IMG/VR virus record: IMGVR_UViG_3300017991_000195
Span: 1 to 41,122 of that record
Origin: a virus
Direction: 5' to 3' (one strand)
DNA length: 41,122 nucleotides
Part shown: in pieces, positions 15,745 through 25,269 of the stretch
Layout of the letters: every line of letters begins with the position of its first letter
Numbering within the stretch: position 1 is the first letter of the stretch
Program-made: the position numbers and the translations under genes
The notes under the pieces: model-generated
Told to the model about the DNA's origin: nothing
Database searches by the model: none
Seen by the model: only the letters and a program-made list of their open reading frames with translations

Positions 15745-17304
15745 ATGCCGGGTAATTACGAGATGGTATTCAAAGGGGAAGAGGCCGACCTCGTGAACTC
15801 GTTCCTCAAGATCAATCGACAATTCGACCAAGTCAAGACGCGAGCGACGGAGTCGACTCGGCGAACGCGAGAGTCTCAAGGCGCGTTCCGTCAAATGGGG
15901 AACGAGGTCGCGGGAAGTCTCTCGTCTATGGTCGCCGGGTTCGTCTCGATTCAAACGGGGATCCAGGAAGTCCAGAGAATGTGGCAAGACTGGAACCGGC
16001 AGATCGAGGAGACGGGGGAGTCGATAAACAACTTCACGAACCGACTCGTCGGTCTCACCTCGGGAAGAGGCGATCCGATCTCCGAGGTCGGTCCTCGGAT
16101 CCTGGAGATCGGGGAGCGCTTCGGTATGTCGCAACAACAAATCCTCGAAACATACGACGCCGCCGGCGGTGCTATGCCGTTAGCTTCGACGGAACAGATC
16201 TTGAGAACGTTCGAGGCCGGCGCCCCCTTCGCCGCGCTCGGACTCGATCCGAGGATCGCGGTTCGTGCGATGGGTCTTCAACAACGGTTCGCGCCTCGTG
16301 GCGCCGACATTGATCCGATGGAACAACAGAACTTGATTCTCGCCCAGATGCAACTAGCCGGCGAGAACGTTGAGCAGTTGACAAGTCAACGAGCGATCCG
16401 CGCTCAATTCCAGATGCAACGCCTCGGCTTCGAACCTCGCGAGATCACGGAGATCATGCTCGCCGCGTCTCAAGCGGGAGAGCGTCCCGCGACGATCACG
16501 ACCCAGATCGCGGGGGTCGCCGAGATGGGAGTTCAAGCGCCGAGGCCTCTCTCGCGAGAGCAGCAAATGGACCCGAGAGCGAGACAACGCTTCGACGTTC
16601 TCACCCGGTATTCTCAGATGAGTCGAGAGGATATCGCTCGGAACTTGCTCGTCGATCCCGAGGGACAAGAGTTCCTTCTCGGACGAGAGGCGGTCGCTTC
16701 AATGAGAGCGGTCGCGGACGCGAGACAAGTCGTCGCGCCTCTTCTCGAAGACGCGCTCGCGGGAGACCTTCTCGCGGAGACACGACAACAGATCGAAGAG
16801 GATCCTCAAGCGCGACTCGCGGAGAGGTCTCGACAAGCGAAGGCGCGGAAGGATATCGCTCCCCTTCTCGGGGGAGAGGCCGCGACGGAGAGACAAGAGA
16901 TTCAGACGTTCATAGAACAAGAGGCCGCGAGAGAACAACGGGCGATCGAGGCGGGGGAGATGCACCCTTCCGCCGCTCGATACACTCGCTTCGCTCGACG
17001 CGTCGGGATCGCGGCGGAAGGCGTCGCGCCGAGAGGGATCGGAGGCGTCGCCGCGCTCGGGGTGGGAATGGCTCTCGCTCCAGGGATCGGAGCGGGAATC
17101 GGGCTCGCCGCTCAAGCGGGAGCGCAATCGAGAATGGTTCGACAACACGAAGCGAGGTTCGGGTTCGGGGCGGCGAGTGCGGGTGGAGCGGAAGACGCGT
17201 CGACCGAGGCCGGTCGTCTCGCGGAGAACTTGAAGCAAGTAAACGACGAGGTTCAAAAGACGATCCACGTCGGACACGGGATCTCGATCCCCGTGAGGGA
17301 GTAG
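15745..17304 (+). CDS. tape measure protein
   Basis: This 519-residue protein is the likely tail-length ruler. It begins with a long charged coiled-coil (residues about 15-55), then a hydrophobic stretch (GSLSSMVAGFVSIQTGIQEV), Gln/Arg/Ala-rich helices, and a Gly/Ala-rich membrane-like segment (residues about 424-455, GVAALGVGMALAPGIGAGIG). That mix of coiled coils and hydrophobic segments is the family signature. At lambda's ratio of roughly 0.15 nm per residue the tail would be about 75-80 nm, which is short for a siphovirus. It follows the chaperone as expected. Confidence 0.8.
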   Translation: MPGNYEMVFKGEEADLVNSFLKINRQFDQVKTRATESTRRTRESQGAFRQMGNEVAGSLSSMVAGFVSIQTGIQEVQRMWQDWNRQIEETGESINNFTNRLVGLTSGRGDPISEVGPRILEIGERFGMSQQQILETYDAAGGAMPLASTEQILRTFEAGAPFAALGLDPRIAVRAMGLQQRFAPRGADIDPMEQQNLILAQMQLAGENVEQLTSQRAIRAQFQMQRLGFEPREITEIMLAASQAGERPATITTQIAGVAEMGVQAPRPLSREQQMDPRARQRFDVLTRYSQMSREDIARNLLVDPEGQEFLLGREAVASMRAVADARQVVAPLLEDALAGDLLAETRQQIEEDPQARLAERSRQAKARKDIAPLLGGEAATERQEIQTFIEQEAAREQRAIEAGEMHPSAARYTRFARRVGIAAEGVAPRGIGGVAALGVGMALAPGIGAGIGLAAQAGAQSRMVRQHEARFGFGAASAGGAEDASTEAGRLAENLKQVNDEVQKTIHVGHGISIPVRE

Positions 17305-17307
17305 ATC

Positions 17308-17703
17308 ATGGCGAGCATAGGTTCGATCAACTTCGTCGCGCTTGACTGGAGTCGATCGGAGCAAGCGGAAACTATGCGCGAAGTCACGCGACCCGGATCG
17401 AACGGGGTCGCCTTTCAACGTATCGGACAACGGTCGAGGCCGACGAGAGGAACCACGTTCGCAGACTACGCGACGAAGGAAGAACTCGAATCCCAGTTCG
17501 TCGAATACGCGAAGCTCAAGGGGACACTTCAAGATATCGTCGACGACTTCGGGAACGTCTATATCTCGGTTGCGATCCTCGACGTGATCGCGTCCGACGA
17601 GTTCCGAGTGATCACTCCGAGCGGCGGACTATCGAGCGGACAATGGGTCCTCGTCGCGGAGTGGATCCTACAAACAACGAACACGAACAAGGTCACGCCG
17701 TGA
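17308..17703 (+). CDS. small tail protein after tape measure (131 aa)
   Basis: The 131-residue product has a strand-rich start (SIGSINFVALDWSRSEQAET) and a helical middle (ATKEELESQFVEYAKLKGTL). It lies right after the tape measure, where distal-tail or tail-tip proteins usually start. No specific family recognised. The stop overlaps the GTG start of the next gene. Confidence 0.55.
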   Translation: MASIGSINFVALDWSRSEQAETMREVTRPGSNGVAFQRIGQRSRPTRGTTFADYATKEELESQFVEYAKLKGTLQDIVDDFGNVYISVAILDVIASDEFRVITPSGGLSSGQWVLVAEWILQTTNTNKVTP

Positions 17704-18230
17704 CGACAGAACTTCCCCCGATCCAGCTATCGAGCCGAGACTATCGTCTCAACTGGGAGACCGACGCTCCCTCGGGAACGGTCTTCCGAGTCTATCGAGA
17801 CGGAAGCTTGATCGGGACAACGATCGAGACGTTCTTCGACGTGTTCGTCGAGAACCGACCCGGAGAGCGATCGGTCTTCGAGATACGCGAAGACGACTCG
17901 CCTCCGGTCTACAATGTTCCGGTGAGCTTGTCGTTGTGGTGGCAGGGATCCCCCGACGCTTCGAGGTATCGTGTCGAGAAGTGGAACGGGGTCGACTGGG
18001 ATCTTCTCGCGGAAGTCTTCGAAGAGGGAGCGCCGGTCTACAAGTACAAGACCGAGCCGCTTGAGAACCTCACGGAACACACGTTCCGAATCGTTGCGAT
18101 CGACAAGAGCGAGAACGAGTCTCCCGATCCCTTCCCGATGACGATCTACACCGCACAACGTCCGGCCTCGCCGACATGGGACGGGGTCTGGAATCCAGGG
18201 ACCGGAGAACTACAGATCACCATTACTTGA
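17700..18230 (+). CDS. tail protein with two Fn3/Ig-like domains
   Basis: The 176-residue product starts with GTG at 17700, overlapping the preceding stop. It holds two fibronectin-III-like repeats: residues about 15-70 (YRLNWETDAPSGTVFRVYRD) and about 75-150 (SLSLWWQGSPDASRYRVEKW, then HTFRIVAIDKSENES). Such domains are frequent on phage tails, where they are thought to bind cell-surface carbohydrates weakly. The C-terminal tail is strand-like. The tail location fits. Confidence 0.65.
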   Translation: MTTELPPIQLSSRDYRLNWETDAPSGTVFRVYRDGSLIGTTIETFFDVFVENRPGERSVFEIREDDSPPVYNVPVSLSLWWQGSPDASRYRVEKWNGVDWDLLAEVFEEGAPVYKYKTEPLENLTEHTFRIVAIDKSENESPDPFPMTIYTAQRPASPTWDGVWNPGTGELQITIT

Positions 18231-18241
18231 GGGAGGTCGAG

Positions 18242-18793
18242 ATGAACTTGAAGATCAATCGCGAATGGGTGAAGCCGAACGGGTCGCTTCTCTTTCGAGG
18301 AGTCTATGAACTCGAACACGTTCGATATCGAGACGTGTCGAGGAAGGACCTCGGACTCGAAGCGAACTTCGGGAAGTGGGAGGAAGAGAACCTCGTCGTC
18401 GCCGAAGGGATAAACCGGATCTTCGACGTAATGTTCCACGCGGACACTCAGGTTACGACGTGGTATCTCGGATTGATCTCCGGGGCGACCGCTCCGATCG
18501 ACGGAGACACGCTCGCCTCTCACGGGTTCACGGAGTACAAGAACTACACCGGCGACCGGAAGGAATGGATCGAAGGCGCCGCGTCGAACAAGGTGATCGA
18601 GACCGCGACTCCCTCTCAGAGAGCGGAGTTCGACTTCACGGAGACGATCGAGATCACCGGCGGTCTACTGTGTTCCGTCGAGACGGGAGACGTGGGAACG
18701 CTATTCTCCGCCGCTCTCTTCACGACCTCGCGAACGTTGAACGACGGGGACACGCTCCGACTCAACTACAAGCTCACCGGATCCTCGACGTGA
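18242..18793 (+). CDS. beta-rich tail protein (183 aa)
   Basis: I start this 183-residue protein at ATG 18242 behind GGGAGGTCGAG. It is rich in strands and aromatic residues (HADTQVTTWYLGLISGATAP; LTDT-like repeats are absent). The segment SHGFTEYKNYTGDRKEWIEG and the later FSAALFTTSRTLNDGDTLRL resemble a jelly-roll structural protein found beside phage tail-fibre genes. The gene shares an operon with its neighbours. Function is otherwise unknown. Confidence 0.5.
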   Translation: MNLKINREWVKPNGSLLFRGVYELEHVRYRDVSRKDLGLEANFGKWEEENLVVAEGINRIFDVMFHADTQVTTWYLGLISGATAPIDGDTLASHGFTEYKNYTGDRKEWIEGAASNKVIETATPSQRAEFDFTETIEITGGLLCSVETGDVGTLFSAALFTTSRTLNDGDTLRLNYKLTGSST

Positions 18794-18808
18794 TCGGAGG
18801 TCGGAACC

Positions 18809-19864
18809 TTGCCGGACGAGAAGACTCACGGCGACTCGGTTCGATGGTATCTCTCGGGAGCGACCTTCGACGGAGAAGAACAACTCGACCCGAACCTCTC
18901 ACTCGGGAACTATCGGTCTTCGACTGAGGTTCGAGAGATCGGGTTCGAGCCGTTCTCTATGTTGTCGGGTCTCACGATCGAGCGCGTCTCCGGGGGAGTG
19001 GGTCCCGGAGGCGCGGTCCTTCGTGGCCTTCCTCCGAACCGACTTCGCTTCAAGGCGCCCGGGGGAGACTACGGGAACACGGTCGAGATCGGGGTCGGAG
19101 AGACGAAGGTCGTCGAGGACCGATATCGAGAGACCGCGTTCCTTCGCGTTCGACGATGGGGGACAACGGACCTCGACGGATCGACGCTTCTCCGTTGCGC
19201 TCGTCGATACGGGAACGCGATCGGGATGAGCGATATCTCGGACGCGGAACGGGCGGCGGGAGTCGAGAAGGTTCGAGCGATCGTCGCGAAGGTCGAGTCG
19301 TCCTCTTCGGTCGAAGTCGAGATCTGGATCCGTCCCCTCGCGGATCCCGTCGTCTCCGATCAAGACTATCTCCCCGCGACGGGGACGGGGACGATCGAGA
19401 CGAGCGAGGACCTCTCCCTCTTCCGACCGTTCGGGTTCGCGAGAGTCGAGACCTCAGTCGGAGCGCTTCGCGAGATCGTGTTCTATTCGGGGGACCTCTC
19501 GAACGGGAAGCTCAACGTTGTCGACTCCGCTCACCGTGGACTCCTCGGAACGACCCCCTCGGCGGGAGCGTTCGACGACGTGATCTATCCGGTTCCCGGA
19601 CTTCGAATCTCCGGGGAACCTCCGGTCGGAGGGAAGTTCGAGGAAGTCCCGAACGAGAACACTCTCCCGACGGGTCCGTTCATCTCGTGGAGATCGGGGA
19701 TCTCGCCGACTCCCGGTGAGTCGGTTCAATTCGGAGGAATGGCGCCCGGGGAGATCAAGGCGCTTTGGATTCGACTCACGCTTCCCCCGATTGCCGGGTC
19801 GACTTACATGAGCGACGTTGAAGCTCTCAACTCGCTCGAATACTCTCTCTTGTCGAACGGGTGA
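18809..19864 (+). CDS. tail protein, TTG start (351 aa)
   Basis: The frame has no nearby ATG; a TTG at 18809 with CGGAGGTCGG upstream gives a 351-residue protein. It is beta-rich and Gly/Pro-rich. Segment LREIVFYSGDLSNGKLNVVD followed by SAHRGLLGT looks like a small recurring phage domain, and the C-terminus (SVQFGGMAPGEIKALWIRLT) resembles a collar or baseplate structural domain. It lies in the tail operon. No exact family recognised. Confidence 0.55.
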   Translation: MPDEKTHGDSVRWYLSGATFDGEEQLDPNLSLGNYRSSTEVREIGFEPFSMLSGLTIERVSGGVGPGGAVLRGLPPNRLRFKAPGGDYGNTVEIGVGETKVVEDRYRETAFLRVRRWGTTDLDGSTLLRCARRYGNAIGMSDISDAERAAGVEKVRAIVAKVESSSSVEVEIWIRPLADPVVSDQDYLPATGTGTIETSEDLSLFRPFGFARVETSVGALREIVFYSGDLSNGKLNVVDSAHRGLLGTTPSAGAFDDVIYPVPGLRISGEPPVGGKFEEVPNENTLPTGPFISWRSGISPTPGESVQFGGMAPGEIKALWIRLTLPPIAGSTYMSDVEALNSLEYSLLSNG

Positions 19865-19867
19865 ATC

Positions 19868-21088
19868 ATGGCGCTTTACATTGAAGCGATCGAAGAGACG
19901 ATGAGCTTCGACGACGACCCAGTCCGAAGCTTGATCGCGAACAAGCGGAACGACGAGACGTTGAACATGATCGACGAACTCGTTCACTCTCTCATCGTGA
20001 ACGAGGAGAACGCGGAAGCGATCGCGCTCGTCGACGAGCCGGTCGGAACGCTTCTCACATATCCCGAACTCGACGAGTCTCTTCTCCTCGATCCAGAGGA
20101 AGACGACGACCTCGTGTGGTGGGCGGAACTCAACGAGCCGCTCATGTTCCCCGTCTCGTTCCCGGCGAACTACGAGTTCGAAGAGTTCGTCGAACTCACG
20201 GTGAGAGTCGAGGAAGATCTCGAACTCGACGCCGAGCATGAACCGAACAAGGTGATAAACGAAGAGAGCGCCGAGGCGTTGAACATGATCGACGAGGTCG
20301 ACGGAGTTCGGACGGTCGACTTCGAAGAGGCGGAGACGCTCGCGCTCGTCGACGACCCGGACGCGTTCGCGTTGATCTTAGGACATAGGCTCGAAGGCCG
20401 ACACCGGATAGAGAATGAGGACCTCGACCGATACGAGGTCTTCGTCGGAGTCGACGAGCTTCCCGACCTTCCCGACGATCCAGTGAACGAACCTCCCGAC
20501 GCCGTGTTCACGGGGACGAGCGGAACCGTCCCGCTCACGCTCGACGCCGAGAACTATGTCGTCGTGAGGAAGAGGGATAAGTCGGGACTCGTCGATCTCG
20601 GGAACGACGCGAAGGTCTATCGGATCGACGCGTCGGGGAACCTTGTCGCGCCCCGAGCGACTCCGCCTTCCTTCGTGTCTCTCAGAGGTGCGGCGGACGG
20701 AAACATATTGATCGAGGCGGAGTACAATCCCGCCCCCGACGATCCCCCCGCGAATCAATGGCAGATCTATTTGACGGACGACGGGAGCGATCCAGTCCTC
20801 GAACCTCCCGAGGCGCCGTGGGATCTCTACGCGGGGGGGGCGATGGATCCGATCGGAGAGGATCCGCAACCGATCAAGCATCTCTCGTTCACGACGGTCG
20901 GACCCGTTCCTCCGGGCGGCGGCGGTTGGCCGACGGGAACCGTCCTCAAGGTCGTCGTCGGGACCTTCCCGACGGGACATATCGGGTGGAGAGGAATCGG
21001 ACATTCTGAGATCTACACATGGACGATCGACGCCGAAGGATTCGACGTTGAAGACGCGGACATATCAATCGGAGGGAACGTCGAATGA
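19868..21088 (+). CDS. acidic repeat tail protein (406 aa)
   Basis: The 406-residue protein begins with an unusually acidic half (residues about 1-200) made of degenerate repeats: DETLNMIDELVHSLIVNE, EAIALVDEPVGTLL, EALNMIDEVDGVRTVD and ETLALVDDPDAFAL share E-x-L-x-(M/L)-(I/V)-D-(E/D). The second half is Fn3-like (FVSLRGAADGNILIEAEYNP) with a Pro/Gly-rich end. The repeats might form a charged stalk or bind Ca2+ or Mg2+. The stop overlaps the next start by ATGA. Virion location is inferred from the operon. Confidence 0.55.
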   Translation: MALYIEAIEETMSFDDDPVRSLIANKRNDETLNMIDELVHSLIVNEENAEAIALVDEPVGTLLTYPELDESLLLDPEEDDDLVWWAELNEPLMFPVSFPANYEFEEFVELTVRVEEDLELDAEHEPNKVINEESAEALNMIDEVDGVRTVDFEEAETLALVDDPDAFALILGHRLEGRHRIENEDLDRYEVFVGVDELPDLPDDPVNEPPDAVFTGTSGTVPLTLDAENYVVVRKRDKSGLVDLGNDAKVYRIDASGNLVAPRATPPSFVSLRGAADGNILIEAEYNPAPDDPPANQWQIYLTDDGSDPVLEPPEAPWDLYAGGAMDPIGEDPQPIKHLSFTTVGPVPPGGGGWPTGTVLKVVVGTFPTGHIGWRGIGHSEIYTWTIDAEGFDVEDADISIGGNVE

Positions 21089-23505
21089 GCGTGATCGAAG
21101 GGAACCCGGCCGCAGTATCCGGAGACTTGCTCGATCGGTTCTCGGGATCCGTTCTCGTCGCGGACTCGTGGGGCGGTCCGTGGTTTCAAGTCTCGTTCCT
21201 TCACCCCGTCGCGTTCAATCATGTGATTGCCCCCGAGGTCTCGTCGGCTTCGTTCGTCTACGACTACGGGGTCGTGAAGCGTGAGCCGTTCCCGTTCTTC
21301 GGGATCGGGGGTCCGATAGATATCGGGAACCTCTTCGTCCGGATCGTCGCGTCGAACTCGTTCGCTTCGTTCGATCTATGGCAGGGATACATCCCGGACT
21401 CTCATCTCGCTCTCATGGGGAACGATCAAGACGCCTCCGGAGAACAGACGATCACCGCCTATGGGCTGGAGTACCTTCTCACGAAGACGAAGATTCTCGA
21501 AGCGTGGGCGGTCGTCGATCGAAGGAAGGCCGACACGGTTCAACTTCTCGACTACGTTCCACAGTTCAACAACTCCGCGATTCGAGGGATCTCGGAGAAC
21601 ACGCTCGGAAACAAGGCGCCGATTCCGGTCGACGTGGGAGGCGTCGGTCCGGTCTGGGCGTGGAAGTTCTCGAACGATCGCGCCGAGGTTCAAACGTGGA
21701 ACGCGACAAACTGGATCGACAACTTGATCTCGTGGTATCTCAAGGACCTCGGGTTCCCCCTCGTGATCGGGGGGGCGATTGAGCTTCTCGATCTACAGGA
21801 ACCGATGAACCGGGTCGACGGTATGACCGCGTGGGAGTCGATCGCGTCGGTCGCGCCTCGGAACCGAGGGATCGCGTTCTCGATCCGTCCGTCGTACCCG
21901 GGGACTCCCACGCTTTTCGTCTCGTCCGTCTTCCGTGAACCGTTCGAACTCGGGGGGGTCGAATACCCGGGGAACCCGGAAGTCTACGACCTCGACTTCG
22001 ACGCGGCGATCGACCTCGATCGAGCGTCGATCTACTTCACGACTCAAGACCGATATCGAGAGGTCGTTGTTACGGGCGACCTTGTTCGGTCCGTGTTCAC
22101 TGGGAACGTCGACGCGGCGAACTCGACGGGGAACGTCTTCGGGAAGGGATGGACGCCGCTACAAGAGGCGGAGTATAAGCTCACGGGAATCACCCCGAGC
22201 GGGTCGATATGGGAGAAGCGTCAAGCATACGACGAAGCGCGAGCGCGATTGAAGACGGAGAGAGAGAGGCCGTTCACATACTTTGTCTTGAACCCGTCCT
22301 TCTCCGGACTCGTGAACGGAACGTCGATCTTCCCGGCGATCATAGACGACGGGTCCGTCGACTTCGATGAAGTCGTTTGGCCGGCGAACGGAACGACCGG
22401 ATTCATGAGATCCCTTCCGCTCCCCGAGGGAGAAGGGAATCCTCTCTCGTCTATGTCAGACATGAGGCGACCGTTCGGAGTCGTGAAGAACGTCGGCGAC
22501 GCGGAGTATATTATCGGCGACGAAAAGTTCCGGTATCTTCACGACATTCGACTCCAGGGAGTCCCGAGCTTCTCGCTCCGACTCGTCGACAACGAACACG
22601 CGGTCGAGCTTCCCGACGCGGGTCACTGGTTCGCGCTCAATCACTGGGATCTCGGAGACCCGGCGGATCAAGACAAGACGCTCGTCTATCCTCAATTCGA
22701 CTACGACGAATTACTCTTCACGGTTTGCACTCGACTAGATCAACGCGTCAAGGTGAAGCTCGCGATCTCGGAGAACGAGAGCGACCCGGTCCTTCGCCTT
22801 CACGTTCCCCGCGCTCAACTCTGGATCCTTCACCCGGACACTATCATCGACCTCACCGAAGAGGGAGATCCGATCTTCGCGACGGACGTTTATCCGAACC
22901 CGTTCCTTCGGGACGATACGGACGTTCTATGGAACGTCGCCGCGCTTGCTCAAACGTGGTACGACCGGAAGAGGACGCTCACGCGTTATCGAGTCCGAGG
23001 CCTTTATCCTCATATCCCAGTCGGCGCCATGATCGGAGTCGGATATACCGGCGGATATTGGGCGGAGATCAATACGATCGTCACGAAGAAAGAGTATTCG
23101 TTCACGGACGAGCCGAGCTTCACCGTCCAGACGGGATACGCGAATCTCGACGTTGTCGGGATGGGTCGCGAAGGTCGGTCGTCTCGGGAGTCGGTCGATA
23201 CGCGGATCCCCGAGTCGCCGACGCTCGGCGCCGTGATCCGACAAGGGAACGAGAGGAACGAGAGGATCGACAAGATCGACGACAACACGAAGAACCTCCC
23301 CGTCCAGATCGGGGGCGGACAATGGTCCGGGGGCGCCGAGACCGGTCTACACTGGCACGACGGAGCGACCTCGAATCACTCGCTCGTCCTCGAACGAACC
23401 ACGATGGAATCGGAGGTCGACCCCGACGCAACGCGAGCGAAGCTCGGACACTATCTCGACGTGGGTCTCAATCGGTATTGCGCGATCCGTGCGCTTTGGG
23501 GGTGA
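21085..23505 (+). CDS. large tail hub / tip protein candidate (806 aa)
   Basis: At 806 residues this is the largest predicted product. The N-terminal region (ADSWGGPWFQVSFLHPVAFN), a mid block (AYGLEYLLTKTKILEAWAVV) and a late barrel-like segment (VRGLYPHIPVGAMIGVGYTG) fit a tail-hub or baseplate protein that oligomerises at the tail end. The C-terminal 90 residues carry a coiled coil (RQGNERNERIDKIDDNTKNL) and His/Trp-rich HWHDGATSNHS. It sits near the end of the tail operon, where hub and receptor-binding proteins are usually found. Assignment is by size, layout and position. Confidence 0.55.
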   Translation: MSVIEGNPAAVSGDLLDRFSGSVLVADSWGGPWFQVSFLHPVAFNHVIAPEVSSASFVYDYGVVKREPFPFFGIGGPIDIGNLFVRIVASNSFASFDLWQGYIPDSHLALMGNDQDASGEQTITAYGLEYLLTKTKILEAWAVVDRRKADTVQLLDYVPQFNNSAIRGISENTLGNKAPIPVDVGGVGPVWAWKFSNDRAEVQTWNATNWIDNLISWYLKDLGFPLVIGGAIELLDLQEPMNRVDGMTAWESIASVAPRNRGIAFSIRPSYPGTPTLFVSSVFREPFELGGVEYPGNPEVYDLDFDAAIDLDRASIYFTTQDRYREVVVTGDLVRSVFTGNVDAANSTGNVFGKGWTPLQEAEYKLTGITPSGSIWEKRQAYDEARARLKTERERPFTYFVLNPSFSGLVNGTSIFPAIIDDGSVDFDEVVWPANGTTGFMRSLPLPEGEGNPLSSMSDMRRPFGVVKNVGDAEYIIGDEKFRYLHDIRLQGVPSFSLRLVDNEHAVELPDAGHWFALNHWDLGDPADQDKTLVYPQFDYDELLFTVCTRLDQRVKVKLAISENESDPVLRLHVPRAQLWILHPDTIIDLTEEGDPIFATDVYPNPFLRDDTDVLWNVAALAQTWYDRKRTLTRYRVRGLYPHIPVGAMIGVGYTGGYWAEINTIVTKKEYSFTDEPSFTVQTGYANLDVVGMGREGRSSRESVDTRIPESPTLGAVIRQGNERNERIDKIDDNTKNLPVQIGGGQWSGGAETGLHWHDGATSNHSLVLERTTMESEVDPDATRAKLGHYLDVGLNRYCAIRALWG

Positions 23506-23508
23506 GCC

Positions 23509-25122
23509 GTGGGACTCTGGCAGGAACCGAGAGTCTACCAGTCGAACGAGAGACTTCTCATCCCCGGCTTCAACTACGGACTTCACTTCTTCCCGACCGA
23601 CTATCAAGCGGCCGCGCAACTCGCGAAGCCGATGTTCGCCTTCGACCTCGACGACTGGTTCCGACCTCCGACCGTGAATCCGTCGCTTCTCTTTTGGCGG
23701 GACATGATCAACGCGAGAGCATACGACGCCGGGGTCACGCTTCCCGCCGACTGGTTCACGTCGATCGCGCTTCCGAAGTATGGATATCCGATCGAGGACA
23801 CGCTCGACCGTCTCGCCGACTTTATCAACTATGTGATTGACCCGATCCGAGCGGCGGAAGGTTGGCGGCAGTTTGAATATCAACCGAGCGACTATCGGAG
23901 AGACACGACGGACGGAGTTACGGGGGCGACGGAGTTCTATCCGTCCGCTCGATACCCGACCGACGTTCGGATCGCGACGGAACTCTATCAGAGTCCAACG
24001 TTCCCATGGACGAAGGTCCTCCTCAAAAACGGGATCGGAACTCGATACTATGAGAAGTGGGACTTCGATCCGCCCGGAACGGCGGGATGCCACGGTCGAC
24101 CGATCAAGTCGCCGAGCGATATGTGGGGCGTGGTCGGAGGTCTCTTCAACGACTTGAAGGCGCGACTCTTGTCCATGGCGCCCCCATACGACTTTAGCGA
24201 TTCGGGAGGTCCCGCGTTCAATGGTTACCGGTGGGAACTCGACTACTTCACCGGCGGGACCGCCTTCCCCCCGGTCTCTCCCGAGATCGGGTTCGAGATA
24301 TTCTACAACGTCGACTCGACACGCCAACATTATTGGGAGGCGTTGTCGTGGTCTCTTCGTCGAACGTTCATGACATACACGTTCCCGATCCCGAGCGATC
24401 AACTTCCGACCCAGAACTTCGAGGTCCGACTCGAACTCGACGGGATCGACTCTCTCGCTTCGAACTATAACGCGTGGGCGAGTACGTGGGGGAGAAACTG
24501 GGTTATCGAGATATGGCTCGTCGATCCTTCGTTGTCGTCGGGAAGTTCCGGCTTCGACCTTTGGGATTCGCCGTGGCTTGAGATCACGCCGGGATTCACC
24601 CCCTACCAGATCGGACAAGTCACGGCGGAAGAGATCAAGGAACGGATCGACGCCGGGATCTCGACGATCCCTCTCACGCTCACCGAAGTTCCGGTGAACG
24701 ACGCCGGATATAACCGAGCGAACTTCCTTCTCAAGATGAGTTACGACAAGACGCGAGCCGGCGCCGGCGGTTCGTTCGACTACGCGTTCTCGGACGTTTC
24801 GATTCACGATCTCCCATGGTGCGACGTTCGCCACAACTACGACTTAACGTGGTGTTGCGATCGTTCATACTGGGTCCCGCCGCAGCAGGGCTGGACGTGG
24901 TGCGTCTCCCCTCATCCCGACCCATACGGGAACGATGTTTGCGCTCCCGGTTGTATCATGGGCGTTACGGGAAGTCCGATCAAGGATTGGTGCAGGAACC
25001 CCGAGACGGGGTGGGGGGGATACGCCGAAGGAATCTCTCTCAATACGGGAACGGACTCGCGTCTTCGCGTCGCCGTGTACCGATGGTACAAGGAACTAGT
25101 CGGCCTCGACTTCGAGCCGTGA
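23509..25122 (+). CDS. distal tail protein with Cys/Trp-rich C-terminus
   Basis: The 537-residue product starts with GTG at 23509, three bases after the hub stop. It is rich in Tyr, Trp and Phe throughout. Near residues 440-515 lie seven cysteines among many Trp residues (LPWCDVRHNYDLTWCCDRSY; GWTWCVSPHPDPY; DVCAPGCIMG; DWCRNPETG). That cluster suggests a disulphide- or metal-stabilised binding module, uncommon in phage tails. As last gene of the virion operon it is the best candidate for receptor binding. No family recognised. Confidence 0.55.
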   Translation: MGLWQEPRVYQSNERLLIPGFNYGLHFFPTDYQAAAQLAKPMFAFDLDDWFRPPTVNPSLLFWRDMINARAYDAGVTLPADWFTSIALPKYGYPIEDTLDRLADFINYVIDPIRAAEGWRQFEYQPSDYRRDTTDGVTGATEFYPSARYPTDVRIATELYQSPTFPWTKVLLKNGIGTRYYEKWDFDPPGTAGCHGRPIKSPSDMWGVVGGLFNDLKARLLSMAPPYDFSDSGGPAFNGYRWELDYFTGGTAFPPVSPEIGFEIFYNVDSTRQHYWEALSWSLRRTFMTYTFPIPSDQLPTQNFEVRLELDGIDSLASNYNAWASTWGRNWVIEIWLVDPSLSSGSSGFDLWDSPWLEITPGFTPYQIGQVTAEEIKERIDAGISTIPLTLTEVPVNDAGYNRANFLLKMSYDKTRAGAGGSFDYAFSDVSIHDLPWCDVRHNYDLTWCCDRSYWVPPQQGWTWCVSPHPDPYGNDVCAPGCIMGVTGSPIKDWCRNPETGWGGYAEGISLNTGTDSRLRVAVYRWYKELVGLDFEP

Positions 25123-25230
25123 TCGTCCCCTCGGAAGCCGACGAGACGCCGAGTCGGGGGGGGGCGAAGGGGAGCGTTCCGGGGGGGCGTGATCCAGACG
25201 GTCGCCGAACGGCGGTTCCGGAGCCGAATT

Positions 25231-25266
25231 CGGCGCCGAATTTTTGAGCGATCGGGGCGCCGTTTT
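25231..25266 (+). terminator. terminator-like hairpin ending the virion operon
   Basis: CGGCGCC (25231-25237) pairs with GGCGCCG (25256-25262) across an 18-base loop, followed by TTTT (25263-25266). The loop holds the dispersed TTTTTGAGCG element. A GC stem followed by a T-run, just before a promoter candidate, fits a rho-independent terminator, though the T-run is short. Confidence 0.5.
25232..25254 (+). repeat. dispersed non-coding element, copy 2
   Basis: GGCGCCGAATTTTTGAGCG followed by ATCG matches copy 1 at 118-143 with one mismatch in 19 bases. It lies directly upstream of the promoter candidate, hence a possible operator or initiator site. Confidence 0.6.
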
Positions 25267-25269
25267 CGC

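Noticed and set aside
23347-24834. 495-codon open frame on the - strand opposite two tail genes
   Set aside because: It is antisense to genes with good codon style, overlaps the end of one and the start of another, and is Arg/Asp-rich like the other antisense frames.
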